From Spirochaetales bacterium (lineage in GTDB: Bacteria; Spirochaetota; Spirochaetia; Treponematales; UBA12059), in NCBI GenBank assembly GCA_016926955.1, contig JAFGNN010000059.1, positions 62,001-126,000 on the forward strand: a DNA stretch of 64,000 nt. The letters run 5' to 3'. Below the pieces are notes generated by a model. That model saw nothing but the letters and a program-made list of their open reading frames with translations. It did not search any database and was not told where the DNA came from. This document shows, piece after piece, positions 9,905-19,162 of this stretch. The position numbers were made by a program, and so were the translations under genes. Numbering within the stretch: the first letter of the stretch is position 1; each line of letters starts with the position of its first letter.

Positions 9905-9989
9905 CGGAGAGAGAGGGATTCGAACCCTCGGTGCCTTTCGACACACACGCCTTCCAAGCGTGCACCATCGACCACTCGGACATCTCTCC
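9905..9989 (-). tRNA. tRNA-Ser (GGA)
   Basis: Complete cloverleaf with a long class II variable arm (GTGTGTCGAAAGGCACC region). Anticodon GGA reads UCC and UCU. Acceptor GGAGAGA pairs with TCTCTCC and the discriminator is G. CCA is not encoded. Confidence 0.95.
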
Positions 9990-10031
9990 GGATAAGGGGA
10001 ACGTCGTCTTTTTTTACATCCGGTGAATCAT

Positions 10032-10118
10032 CGGAGAGAGAGGGATTCGAACCCTCGGAACCCTTACGGGTTCAACGGTTTTCGAGACCGCCCGATTCAA
10101 CCGCTCTCGCATCTCTCC
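10032..10118 (-). tRNA. tRNA-Ser (CGA)
   Basis: Class II tRNA with acceptor GGAGAGA/TCTCTCC, discriminator G and anticodon loop TCTCGAA giving CGA, which reads UCG. Its acceptor and T-arm closely match the neighbouring GGA tRNA. No encoded CCA. Confidence 0.95.
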
Positions 10119-10125
10119 AGGACGA

Positions 10126-10199
10126 TGAGGCTAAGAGGATTCGAACCTCCGACCTTCAGATCCGCAATCTGGCGCTCTATCCAGCTGAGCTATAGCCTC
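10126..10199 (-). tRNA. tRNA-Arg (GCG)
   Basis: A 74-nt class I cloverleaf. Acceptor GAGGCTA/TAGCCTC is perfect. D-arm is GCTC-AGCTGGATA-GAGC and T-arm is GGAGG-TTCGAAT-CCTCT. The anticodon loop reads TTGCGGA, so the anticodon is GCG (CGC/CGU), not the inosine-modified ACG that most bacteria use. One C-A mismatch tops the anticodon stem. Confidence 0.88.
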
Positions 10200-10230
10200 G
10201 TCTATGTAAACCCCCGAAGGGGACGTGAAC

Positions 10231-10269
10231 CGGAGAGGGGGGGGATTCGGTTCGAATCCCCCATCTTCC
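10231..10269. other. tRNA T-arm-like hairpin, probable tRNA relic
   Basis: Inverted repeat GGGGGATTCG/CGAATCCCCC around GTT, preceded by CGGAGAGGGG, as at the 3' end of the adjacent tRNA-Ser(GCT). It looks like a folded-back duplicate of a serine-tRNA T-arm and acceptor lying between two intact tRNAs. It could act as a processing signal, but the sequence alone does not show this. Confidence 0.5.
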
Positions 10270-10285
10270 GACAGCGTAAATCAAC

Positions 10286-10373
<88 letters not shown>

Positions 10374-10391
10374 AAACCGGTCTTACGGATC

Positions 10392-10476
10392 CGGAGCAGG
10401 TGGGATTCGAACCCACGGAGCCTTTCGGCTCGGCGGTTTTCAAGACCGCTTCCTTCGACCGCTCGGACACCGCTCC
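10392..10476 (-). tRNA. tRNA-Ser (TGA)
   Basis: An 85-nt class II tRNA. Acceptor GGAGCGG/CTGCTCC (with one non-canonical pair), discriminator G, and anticodon loop CTTGAAA giving TGA (reads UCA and, by wobble, UCG). It is first in the transcribed order, 15 nt after a strong -10. Confidence 0.94.
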
Positions 10477-10491
10477 AACACGCGGAGCCAC

Positions 10492-10521
10492 AACATAGCG
10501 GGCGCGCTTGGCCTTTGTCAA
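10492..10521 (-). promoter_or_regulatory. Promoter of the tRNA-SRP RNA operon
   Basis: Consensus TTGACA (rc of 10516-10521), 18-nt spacer, TATGTT (rc of 10492-10497), then 15 nt to the first tRNA. It probably drives all five tRNAs and the SRP RNA. Confidence 0.7.
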
Positions 10522-10549
10522 GCGGGTGGGGCAGCGGGAAAAACGCGCC

Positions 10550-11038
10550 TCAGTCGACCAGGTAGCGGCCGATCTCCTTGAGCTCGGGAATCCTCGAAAG
10601 CACTGTCGGCTTGGTGCCGGCGTCCTCGCGATCGAGAGCGGCGACCTTGGTGTACAGGTCGTTGATCATGTCGGAGAGGAGCTTGAGGTTGGAGTCGAAG
10701 TTGTTGATGGCCATGTCGCGGAAAACCCGGTCGGCTTCGGTGACCCGCTGGCCATGACCGGCCCCCGCGAGCATGCGCAGGTTGGGAGCCAGCTGCCGGC
10801 GCGATTGGTAGACGAATCGGGCCATGGCGAGTATCTGGAGGTAGAGCTCGTCGATGTGGTAACCCTGATATCGGTAATTGGCCACCTTCTCCGTCATCTC
10901 CTCGATCAGGGCCCAACCGTTCCCCTCGAAGGACATGGTCGAGAGCGCGTGCCGCGTGAAGCGGTTCGCGATGTTCGTGCGGTAATGGTGGCCGATCTTC
11001 TCGAGCAACGAGAAGATCTCGGGATCCTTCACTTGCAT
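10550..11038 (-). CDS. Conserved helical protein of unknown function
   Basis: A 162-aa all-helical soluble protein starting MQVKDPEIFSLLEKIGHHYR. Features include a YRYQGYHIDELYLQILAMARFVY helix and a C-terminal INNFDSNLKLLSDMINDLY segment. No enzyme motif is recognised. The first ATG with protein-like composition downstream of a -10-like TATACT is at 11038, and the hexamer ends 8 nt before it, again without a ribosome site. An open frame continues upstream but has no motif or start context. It is immediately followed by the tRNA operon promoter. Function not inferable. Confidence 0.75.
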   Translation of the reverse strand: MQVKDPEIFSLLEKIGHHYRTNIANRFTRHALSTMSFEGNGWALIEEMTEKVANYRYQGYHIDELYLQILAMARFVYQSRRQLAPNLRMLAGAGHGQRVTEADRVFRDMAINNFDSNLKLLSDMINDLYTKVAALDREDAGTKPTVLSRIPELKEIGRYLVD

Positions 11039-11138
11039 GGCGTCGAAGTATAGCCTCAAGTCCGCGCCAGAAGCTACCCGTGAAAGCCTCAAAGACGGGA
11101 ATTCGGGATAGCCGGGGCGGCTCCCCCCGGAAGGCGGC

Positions 11139-11168
11139 TTGATCGCTCGCCCCGGCGCGCGGTACCGT
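11139..11168 (+). promoter_or_regulatory. Promoter of the solute-binding lipoprotein gene (leaderless)
   Basis: TTGATC (11139-11144), 18-nt spacer, TACCGT (11163-11168), then 6 nt to ATG 11175. No Shine-Dalgarno sequence. Confidence 0.5.
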
Positions 11169-11174
11169 GAGCGC

Positions 11175-12434
11175 ATGCGACAACCACGGAAGAGCTCCCG
11201 ATCGCCGGTCGCCACGCTCGTCGCGACCGTCCTAGCCCTCGCTTCGACCGCCTGCTCCGCGAAGCCGACGGAGATATGGACGGACCGCCCCGAGCTCGCC
11301 GTGTACGCATCCGTCTTCAACGCAGCCCAATCGCGCTACCGTGTCGTGGTCCGCCATCACGAGAGCCTCGCGGAAGCCGCGGCCGCCGCCCGCCGCAAGC
11401 CCGCCCTCGTCATCGGCAGCTACCTCCGCGCCGAATCGTTCAGGAAACAGCTCGTCTCGCTCGACTACCTTTTCGGCGAGCTGGCCATCAACCAATCGCT
11501 CTTCTATCCCGAACTGCTCGCCAAGGGAAACGTCGACGGACGCCAGCTCCTGCTTCCGCTCTCCTTCAACCTTCCCCTCGCTGCCTTCCGCGACGTCGAC
11601 CCTCCGCCCCTGTCGGTCGGCGCCGTCGCGTCGCTCGCGGACCTCGAACCGGCCGCACTGGCCTTCAACCGCAAGTCGGGACGCGACTTCACCGCGATGG
11701 GATTCTCTCCGCGCTGGAGCGGCGAGGCGATGATGCTGACGGCATGGGCTTCCGGCGTCGCGTTCCGCGAAGGCTCCCCGCTCGCCTGGAGCGACGAGGG
11801 GCTCGACAAGGCGATCGCCTCCCTGCGGGACTGGGCGGTCCGCGTGAACGGCTCCATCGAGGCGGAGGACGATTTCCAGTTCAAGTACCTGTACCTGCCG
11901 GACTACGCCTCCGTGCTCGAAGGGCGCACGCTGTTCGCGGTACTGCGTTCGGACCGCTTCTTCCTGGTTCCGGAAGCGCCGCGCGGCCTGCTGGATTTCC
12001 GTTGGCTCGGCGAGGGCGGCAAGACGCCCGTGCTCGAGGACGCGGTCTGGGCGGGGATACTCAGGGGCGGCTCGGGCAAGCAGGGAGCCGAAGCCTTTCT
12101 CGGCTGGCTATTCAGCGAGCCGACCCAGGCGGAACTGCTGCAGGCGTCAAAGCGGCTGAGGCTTTCCGAGAGCGTGTTCGGCATCGCCGGCGGATTCTCG
12201 TCGCTTTCCACGGTAAACGACCGCTGGTTCCCGCTTGTGTATCCCGCGATGGAGGGGAGGACGGTCGCCGGCCCGAACCTGGTCGCTCCCGAAATCCTGC
12301 CCTCCGGCTGGCTGTCGATCGAGACGGAGGTGGTAATTCCCTTCCTCGAAACGGCCTCGGGTCAAAACCCTCCCGACGACGCCCGCTCGGATATCAGGAC
12401 GAGGCTCGCGGAGTGGGTTGCCGGATCCAAGTGA
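11175..12434 (+). CDS. Extracellular solute-binding lipoprotein
   Basis: A 419-aa lipoprotein. Signal peptide MRQPRKSSRSPVATLVATVL ends in the lipobox ALASTAC, lipid-modified at Cys-27. The body resembles family 1 ABC solute-binding proteins: a Rossmann-like first lobe (WTDRPELAVYASVFN), a hinge region, FLGWLFSEPTQAELLQASKRL near residue 315 and a C-terminal helix. It would capture a sugar or similar solute in the periplasm. No permease or ATPase genes adjoin, so it is an orphan receptor. The start follows a -10 box by 6 nt and has no ribosome site. It converges with dusB. Confidence 0.75.
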   Translation: MRQPRKSSRSPVATLVATVLALASTACSAKPTEIWTDRPELAVYASVFNAAQSRYRVVVRHHESLAEAAAAARRKPALVIGSYLRAESFRKQLVSLDYLFGELAINQSLFYPELLAKGNVDGRQLLLPLSFNLPLAAFRDVDPPPLSVGAVASLADLEPAALAFNRKSGRDFTAMGFSPRWSGEAMMLTAWASGVAFREGSPLAWSDEGLDKAIASLRDWAVRVNGSIEAEDDFQFKYLYLPDYASVLEGRTLFAVLRSDRFFLVPEAPRGLLDFRWLGEGGKTPVLEDAVWAGILRGGSGKQGAEAFLGWLFSEPTQAELLQASKRLRLSESVFGIAGGFSSLSTVNDRWFPLVYPAMEGRTVAGPNLVAPEILPSGWLSIETEVVIPFLETASGQNPPDDARSDIRTRLAEWVAGSK

Positions 12435-12500
12435 GCGGGACGCGGGGCGCGAAGGGCGCCGAACGCGGCAGCCGGCGGCCCCCGATGTCGCGGCGCATGC

Positions 12501-13481
12501 TCAGAGAGCACGCGCTTCCCAAGCCCCGAAGACCGCCGCCCACTCGGAGCGGGTCAGCGCCTTGACCGCTTCGGCGCGCAGCGCGGCGCCCCAGACGGCG
12601 CCCTTCGTATAGGCGCAGAACGCCTTCCGGAATTCCGCGCCCGCTATCCTTTCGCCGAGGAAGCGCACCGAAAGCTCGTAGTGCCGACGGGCGGCCGCGA
12701 TGCGCTCGGCCCAGCCCACTTCGAGGCTCCTGCCCGCGCGGAGCAGGGATTTGGCCTCCGCGAATATGAAAGGATTTCCGATGGCGCCGCGCGCCACCAT
12801 GACGCCCGCCACCCCGGTCTCGGCGAACATGCGCGCGGCGTCTCCGGCGCTGAAGACGTCACCCGAACCGAACACCGGCACGGGCAAGGCCTCGACCAGC
12901 GCCTTGAGGGCCGTCCAATCGGCCTTGCCTGAGTAACCCTGCTCCCGCGTGCGGGCGTGCAGCGTGACGGCGGCCGCCCCGGCGCCGACGGCGGCTTCCG
13001 CGGCCTCCAGGTAGTTGATCGACGAGGCGTCCCAGCCAAGCCTGATCTTTACGGTGACAGGGGCGGCCTGGGCCTCGCGCACGGCGCGCACGATGGCCGC
13101 GATGCGCGCCGGATCCTTCATCAGAGCCGAGCCCGAGCCTGTCTTGACGATCTTGGGCACGGGGCACCCGCAGTTGATGTCCACGAGGAGCGGCGCGTAG
13201 CCTTCGAGCATGGACGCGGCGCGGGCCATGACGGCAGGAGATGATCCGAAGATCTGGATGGCGTAGGCCTTCTCGTTCTCCGCGCGCGCGAGCAGGGGTC
13301 TCGTTTTCTCCGAGCCGCGCGTCAGCGCCTCGGAACTGACCATTTCGGTGAAGGCCAGGTCGCAGCCGTGGTCGGCGCAAACCGATCTGTAGGCGGCGTC
13401 GGAATAGCCTGCCACGGGGGCGAGGAAAAGCCGCCCCGGAAGCGTGGCGCCTGCGAGTTCGAGGGGTGCGTCGTGGTCCAT
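12501..13481 (-). CDS. dusB: tRNA-dihydrouridine synthase
   Basis: A 326-aa FMN-dependent Dus enzyme that reduces uridine in the tRNA D-loop. The N-terminal TIM barrel starts LAPVAGYSDAAYRSVC. The catalytic cysteine lies in NCGCPVPKIVKTGSGSALMK, FMN-binding VTVKIRLGW and LHARTREQGYSG follow, and ARGAIGNPFIF closes the barrel. A helical C-terminal domain binds tRNA. The exact site specificity (U16, U17 or U20) cannot be set, so the symbol follows the DusB-like motif set. A stem-loop lies upstream, between it and tatD, and no clear ribosome site precedes the ATG. Confidence 0.9.
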   Translation of the reverse strand: MDHDAPLELAGATLPGRLFLAPVAGYSDAAYRSVCADHGCDLAFTEMVSSEALTRGSEKTRPLLARAENEKAYAIQIFGSSPAVMARAASMLEGYAPLLVDINCGCPVPKIVKTGSGSALMKDPARIAAIVRAVREAQAAPVTVKIRLGWDASSINYLEAAEAAVGAGAAAVTLHARTREQGYSGKADWTALKALVEALPVPVFGSGDVFSAGDAARMFAETGVAGVMVARGAIGNPFIFAEAKSLLRAGRSLEVGWAERIAAARRHYELSVRFLGERIAGAEFRKAFCAYTKGAVWGAALRAEAVKALTRSEWAAVFGAWEARAL

Positions 13482-13525
13482 GCGGGTTCCGTGCCGGATA
13501 AGCCCCGGCGTCGAAGTGGATCCGC

Positions 13526-13565
13526 TTCCGTCGGCACGGAAACCGTTTTCCCCGCCGACGGAAGA
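13526..13565. other. Inverted repeat between tatD and dusB
   Basis: An 11-bp perfect stem CTTCCGTCGGC/GCCGACGGAAG with an 18-nt loop. It has no T-run on either strand, so it may be a processing or attenuating structure rather than an intrinsic terminator. Confidence 0.5.
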
Positions 13566-13569
13566 GGCG

Positions 13570-14340
13570 TCAGGCGAGGCGCAGGAAGCGGCGGGCGTTG
13601 TCGGTGGTGGCGGCCGCGACTTCCTCGATCGGCAGGTCGAGCACCTGCGCCAGGAAGTCGACCGTGGACGGCAGGTACTCGGGCTTGTTCCGCTTGCCGC
13701 GATACTCCGCGGGCACCATGAAGGGCGCCTCGGACTCGACCAGGATGCGGTCGAGCGGGACGGCCTGCGCGGTCTCGTGGAGGTTGCGCGCGTTGCGGTA
13801 GGTCAGGTTGCCGGCGAACGAGAAATACAGGTTGAGGTCGAGGGCGCGCCGCGCGTACTCGGCATCCTCGGAATAGCAGTGCAGGACGGCTCCAGCCGGC
13901 GGCATGCGGTCCTTGAGGATGTCGAACACGTCCTTGCCGGCCTCTCGGTTGTGGACGATGACCGGCTTGTCGAAGCGCGCGGCCATCTCGAGCTGGTCGA
14001 TGAAAAGCTCGATCTGGCTCTTCCGGTCGCCGAAGCGGTGGAAGTAGTCCAGGCCGATCTCGCCGATCGCGACCACGCGGGGAAGCTTGAGGCTCTCCTC
14101 GATGCGCCGCTGCCAATCCTTTCCGGGATTCTGGACTTCCGACGGCGAGACGCCGACGGCGTGGTATACGTGCTCCGCGGTCTTGAGATTCTCGTAGACC
14201 TGCGAGAAGTCGATGAGGCTGTTGCAGATGCTCACGATGCCGACGACGCCGGCCTGCTTCGCCTGCTGGCAGACGAGCAGCTGCTCGATGGGATCGTCGA
14301 AGATGAGCCCGATGTGGGCATGCGTGTCGAAGTACTGCAT
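13570..14340 (-). CDS. tatD: TatD-family metal-dependent deoxyribonuclease
   Basis: A 256-aa TIM-barrel hydrolase with the metal-binding motifs of the TatD family: FDTHAHIG (residues 4-11), AIGEIGLDYF, PVIVHNREA and AVLHCYSED. The usual C-terminal E-T-D-x-P motif reads ESEAPFMVP here, placing Glu where the family has the metal-binding Asp. This is conservative but notable. Activity on DNA ends or in apoptosis-like DNA turnover is known for homologues. ATG at 14340 follows GGAACTCAC. A good promoter lies about 55-85 nt upstream. It precedes dusB with an 88-nt gap. Confidence 0.9.
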   Translation of the reverse strand: MQYFDTHAHIGLIFDDPIEQLLVCQQAKQAGVVGIVSICNSLIDFSQVYENLKTAEHVYHAVGVSPSEVQNPGKDWQRRIEESLKLPRVVAIGEIGLDYFHRFGDRKSQIELFIDQLEMAARFDKPVIVHNREAGKDVFDILKDRMPPAGAVLHCYSEDAEYARRALDLNLYFSFAGNLTYRNARNLHETAQAVPLDRILVESEAPFMVPAEYRGKRNKPEYLPSTVDFLAQVLDLPIEEVAAATTDNARRFLRLA

Positions 14341-14395
14341 GTGAGTTCCAGTGGATTGCCGATGATGGGGAGACCCGAACACGGGTTACGGGGCA

Positions 14396-14424
14396 AATGT
14401 AGCACAGCCCGCCTCCCCAGTCAA
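14396..14424 (-). promoter_or_regulatory. Promoter of tatD
   Basis: TTGACT (rc of 14419-14424), 17-nt spacer, TACATT (rc of 14396-14401), giving a leader of about 50 nt. Confidence 0.6.
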
Positions 14425-14500
14425 GCTCGCCTCGGCAAATGCTTGATCCGGAAGGAAATACGCGAGTAGCTCCGCTGAAGACGCCTCGCGGCGTCCGGGT

Positions 14501-15385
14501 TCACATTGAGAAGCCTTCCCCCAAATATACTTTTCTGGCCATTTCGCTGGCCAGGATGTCCTCCCGGGTCCCCGAGACGAGTATGGTTCCGCGGGAAATG
14601 ACGTAAGCCCGGTGGGTCACGTCGAGAGTGTCGCGCACGTTGTGGTCGGTCAGGAGCACGCCGATCCCCTTCGCCGAGAGCCTGCGGACGATGCGTTTGA
14701 TCTCCTGGACCGCGATCGGATCGATGCCCGCGAACGGTTCGTCAAGCAGGAGGAATTTGGGACGGATAGCCAAGGCCCGCGCTATCTCGGTGCGTCGGCG
14801 CTCGCCGCCGGAAAGCGTCCAACCGGCTTGCTTCCGCAGCTCCGCCACGCCGAACTCCTCCAACAGCTCCTCCAGCGCCCGCTTCCGGCCAGCCGCGTCC
14901 AGGTCCGTCCGGGTTTCGAGCACGGCCGCGACGTTGTCCTCGACGCTCATCTTGCGGAAAATCGATGGATCCTGGGGAAGGTAGGCCAGCCCCATGCGCG
15001 CGCGGCGATGCATCTGCAAACCGTCGACCGGCCCGTGATCGAGCAGAACCCCGCCCGCGTCGGGCTTGAGGAAACCGACGATCATGTAGAAGACCGTAGT
15101 CTTGCCGGCGCCGTTCGGTCCGAGCAACCCGACCACCTCGCCGTTTCGCATCGAGAACGAGACATCGGCCACCGCAACCTTCTTCCCGAAGGTCTTGCGA
15201 AGGCCCCGCGCCTCGAGGACATGGCTGACACCGTCCCGCGGGCCCGCGATATCCTCGAGCCGCTCGTCCTCCCGCTCGTCCATGGGTTCGTCGGATACGG
15301 GGAGCGCCTCGTCCGCGAGCACCTCCGGCGCGGGCGGAGATCCAGCCGGGACTTCTTCGTCGAACCGGTCCTCAGTTTCGCTCAT
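14501..15385 (-). CDS. lptB: Lipopolysaccharide export ABC ATPase LptB
   Basis: A 294-aa ABC ATPase. Walker A GPNGAGKTT is at 89-97, the Q-loop lies in YLPQDPSIF, the signature LSGGE is at 191-195, Walker B LLLDEP is at 212-217 and the switch is LLTDHNVRDTL. The sequence from HRRARMGLAYLPQ onward is LptB-specific. It has an extra acidic N-terminal tail of about 50 residues not present in E. coli LptB (241 aa). It powers extraction of lipopolysaccharide by the LptFG complex, whose genes are not in this window. The ATG overlaps the lptA stop as ATGA, so translation is coupled. Confidence 0.93.
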   Translation of the reverse strand: MSETEDRFDEEVPAGSPPAPEVLADEALPVSDEPMDEREDERLEDIAGPRDGVSHVLEARGLRKTFGKKVAVADVSFSMRNGEVVGLLGPNGAGKTTVFYMIVGFLKPDAGGVLLDHGPVDGLQMHRRARMGLAYLPQDPSIFRKMSVEDNVAAVLETRTDLDAAGRKRALEELLEEFGVAELRKQAGWTLSGGERRRTEIARALAIRPKFLLLDEPFAGIDPIAVQEIKRIVRRLSAKGIGVLLTDHNVRDTLDVTHRAYVISRGTILVSGTREDILASEMARKVYLGEGFSM

Positions 15386-16089
15386 TCGTCCCCCGCGGCC
15401 GGATCCGGATCCGGATCGTCACCCTCGCCCGCATCCTTTTCGCCGGTTCCGGCCCGGGCGCTCACGACTCCGCTCACCGAGCCCTCGAGCCAGATTTCCT
15501 CCGTATCGACATCGACGACGATACGTGCCGCGCGGTATTCGTCGCCGTCCTTGACCACCACCGGGGAACCCGAAAGCTCGAGCAGGCCGGACCCGCGGTC
15601 GTAGCGTGCGAATTCGGAGCGGCAGGCCAGGTCCTCGCGGAGGATGCGGGCGCCGATGCGCACCTTGGCGATTTCGGTCGCGTCGTCGTTCTCGATCCAG
15701 GAGCCTTTCACCACCAGCCGGTTCCTTCGGTCTTCCAGGGTCGAGGGGCCTTCCATACGGCTGATCCTGGCGACTCGGTCGTGGAAGAAGGTCTCGGTGA
15801 TGAAGCGGATGCCCTTCTCCTTGTCCTCCGCGACCACCGCGCCGTAACAGCGTACGTAGCGCCAGTCCTTACCCGAGATCTCTATCCGGTCGGCCCGGAT
15901 TTCGAGCCCTCCGGACACCACGAGGGCGTTGCCCGTCAGGACCGCGTTCTCCTTGCCGGGCGAGAAGCTCCCGGACATGCCGTCCGCCGAAAAGCTGAAG
16001 GTTTCCGCAGCGGCTGCCGAGGCGAGCGCGAAAGTCAGCGCGACGGCAGCAAGCGCGCGAACCCCTGCCCTTCGGAAGGGCCGCCTCAA
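15382..16089 (-). CDS. lptA: Periplasmic LPS bridge protein LptA (OstA domain)
   Basis: A 235-aa exported protein with OstA/LptA-type beta-jellyroll repeats: GNALVVSGGLEIRADRIEIS, GAVVAEDKEKGIRF, STLEDRRNRLVVKGSWIEN and GSPVVVKDGDEYRAARIVVD. Periplasmic repeats of this kind carry LPS to the outer membrane. A signal peptide with an Arg-rich start precedes ALAAVALTFALASAAAA. The start is a TTG at 16089 that overlaps the lptC stop (TTGA). No ATG or GTG lies upstream of the signal peptide in this frame, and a longer frame through lptC is spurious. The C-terminal tail is Asp/Pro-rich. It sits between lptC and lptB. Confidence 0.88.
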   Translation of the reverse strand: MRRPFRRAGVRALAAVALTFALASAAAAETFSFSADGMSGSFSPGKENAVLTGNALVVSGGLEIRADRIEISGKDWRYVRCYGAVVAEDKEKGIRFITETFFHDRVARISRMEGPSTLEDRRNRLVVKGSWIENDDATEIAKVRIGARILREDLACRSEFARYDRGSGLLELSGSPVVVKDGDEYRAARIVVDVDTEEIWLEGSVSGVVSARAGTGEKDAGEGDDPDPDPAAGDE

Positions 16090-16679
16090 GGCTCGCCCTC
16101 CGGCTCGGGAGGCGTGAAGGAGCCGACGACGTCTTCGCCGAACAGGAAGGTCCCGCGCGCGGCGTCCGCCTCGAAGCCGGCGCCCCGCAGTTCCGTACCA
16201 TCCTCCGTGCGAACCGTGACGAGCGCGTCGTCGCCGCCGGAGAGCTTGCGTTCCGCCGCGTTCCAGGCGAGCCTGGCGGTCGCGAACGACGCTTTCTCCC
16301 GCGCGCTGGTGAAGACCACGTTGCCTTCGATCTCGGCGTCTTCGGTGGCGGTGTCGATGCGGATGCGGTCGGCGCGTCCCTCGGTCGCGACCGAGCCGTC
16401 CTCCGCGTATTCGACGAAGCGGGCGTCGAAAAGCACGGTATAGCCTCTCGACTCGTGGATCTCCGCCCGTTCGGCTTCGACTCGGAAGACCACCATGCCG
16501 TCCGAGATCGATCGGTGGCGGACCCCGGACAGAAGGAGTTCCGGGGTTCCCGGACCAAGCTCGTCGGGTGCCTCCGCGCCGTAGTCGAGCGAGCATGCGG
16601 CGCTCGCCAGGATCAGGCCGAGGCCGGCGATCCGCGGCAGGATGCCGCGGCGGACGGCGGAACGCAGGGGAAGCGGCAT
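16086..16679 (-). CDS. lptC: LptC-like LPS export lipoprotein
   Basis: A 197-aa protein with an LptC-type jellyroll: LLLSGVRHRSISDGMVVFRV, then VLFDARFVEYAEDGSV and GNVVFTSAREKASFATARL. The N terminus is a signal peptide ending LGLILASAAC, a relaxed spirochaete-style lipobox, so it is probably a lipoprotein. Classical LptC keeps an uncleaved N-terminal membrane helix. ATG at 16679 lies 8 nt after the pyrG stop with a GAGGAAAGGG ribosome site inside pyrG. The downstream lptA begins at the overlapping TTG. Annotation rests on fold pattern plus the lptA-lptB context. Confidence 0.82.
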   Translation of the reverse strand: MPLPLRSAVRRGILPRIAGLGLILASAACSLDYGAEAPDELGPGTPELLLSGVRHRSISDGMVVFRVEAERAEIHESRGYTVLFDARFVEYAEDGSVATEGRADRIRIDTATEDAEIEGNVVFTSAREKASFATARLAWNAAERKLSGGDDALVTVRTEDGTELRGAGFEADAARGTFLFGEDVVGSFTPPEPEGEP

Positions 16680-16686
16680 GCGTCGA

Positions 16687-18294
<1,608 letters not shown>

Positions 18295-18302
18295 GGAAGG
18301 CC

Positions 18303-18331
18303 AGTATCCCCGCGCCGGGGTCGCGGGTCAA
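18303..18331 (-). promoter_or_regulatory. Promoter of pyrG-lptCAB
   Basis: TTGACC (rc of 18326-18331), 17 nt, GATACT (rc of 18303-18308), 8 nt, ATG. Probably a leaderless transcript. Confidence 0.65.
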
Positions 18332-18446
18332 GCGGGCCTCGGTCGGGGCGGTCGGAGCGGCGGTCCGCGCCGTTTCGGGGCCGGACCGTTCCGCCACGAC
18401 CGGCGCACCCGAACAATCCGCCGCCCGGCTCGGGCTCACGCGGCGC

Positions 18447-18476
18447 TTCACGGAACCGGGCCCCGCAGGATATCCT
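18447..18476 (+). promoter_or_regulatory. Promoter of the AMMECR1 lipoprotein gene (leaderless)
   Basis: TTCACG (18447-18452), 18 nt, TATCCT (18471-18476), 7 nt, ATG 18484. No ribosome site. Confidence 0.5.
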
Positions 18477-18483
18477 CGCGGCC

Positions 18484-19152
18484 ATGCCGTCGCGCGCCCA
18501 CGACGTCGCTCCGCAGCGGCGTCCGTTCGCCATCTTCCAGCTCTGTCCCTTCCTGGCTTCCGTGTGTCTTTTAGCCGCGTGCGCGGAACCCGCCGACCTC
18601 AGCGCGCTCCGGCAGGAGTTTCCCGAGGCCAGGCTCGCATCGCTCGCGAGCGCGGCGCGGGACGCGGCCGCGGCCCTTTCTGGCGACGCGCTTCCACCGC
18701 TCCTGGGCATGGAGCCCGGCGCGTCGCACGGCATCGGCATACGCTTCAGCGGCGCGGACGGCGACCGCGGTTGCGTCTCGTTCTGGAAGGACGTCAAAGC
18801 GCCGGAGCTCGCCGTCGCGGCCACGGCCGCCCTCGCCGCGCGCGATCCGCGCTACGGGGACATAGCCCGGGGGGAGATGGCGGCCCTGCGGGTCGAGGTG
18901 AACGTCTACGGGGAGTTCCGCCGCATCGGGTCGTGGCGCGAAGCGCGTCCCGGAATCGACACGCTCATGGTCGTGAACGCGGACGATCCGACGCTCATCC
19001 AGGCCGGCGTCGCCCTCGACGAGGGGTGGACCGCGAGCGAGTACGCGGAAGCTGTCCTCCGCAAGGCCGGGCTCGACCCGACCCGCCTCGACGACGACGC
19101 TAAGCTCGGCTGGCGCGCGGCCCCGACGCTCCGCTTCGTGCTCCGTCCCTAA
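18484..19152 (+). CDS. Exported AMMECR1-domain lipoprotein
   Basis: A 222-aa protein. The signal peptide (FAIFQLCPFLASVCLLAAC) ends in a lipobox with Cys near residue 35. Residues 80-222 match AMMECR1: DRGCVSFWK (family R-G-C-[IV]-G/S), AARDPRYGDIARGEMAALRV (D-P-R-F/Y...E), VEVNVYGEF, then DEGWTASEYAEAVLRKAGLD (family W...E-F/Y...KAGL) and LDDDAKLGW. AMMECR1 proteins are normally cytoplasmic and are partners of MEMO and a radical SAM enzyme in the AmmeMemoRadiSam set, whose reaction is not settled. Here the domain is predicted on the periplasmic or outer side. It converges on a MEMO-like lipoprotein gene. No radical SAM gene is visible. Confidence 0.82.
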   Translation: MPSRAHDVAPQRRPFAIFQLCPFLASVCLLAACAEPADLSALRQEFPEARLASLASAARDAAAALSGDALPPLLGMEPGASHGIGIRFSGADGDRGCVSFWKDVKAPELAVAATAALAARDPRYGDIARGEMAALRVEVNVYGEFRRIGSWREARPGIDTLMVVNADDPTLIQAGVALDEGWTASEYAEAVLRKAGLDPTRLDDDAKLGWRAAPTLRFVLRP

Positions 19153-19162
19153 GGCGCCCAGC

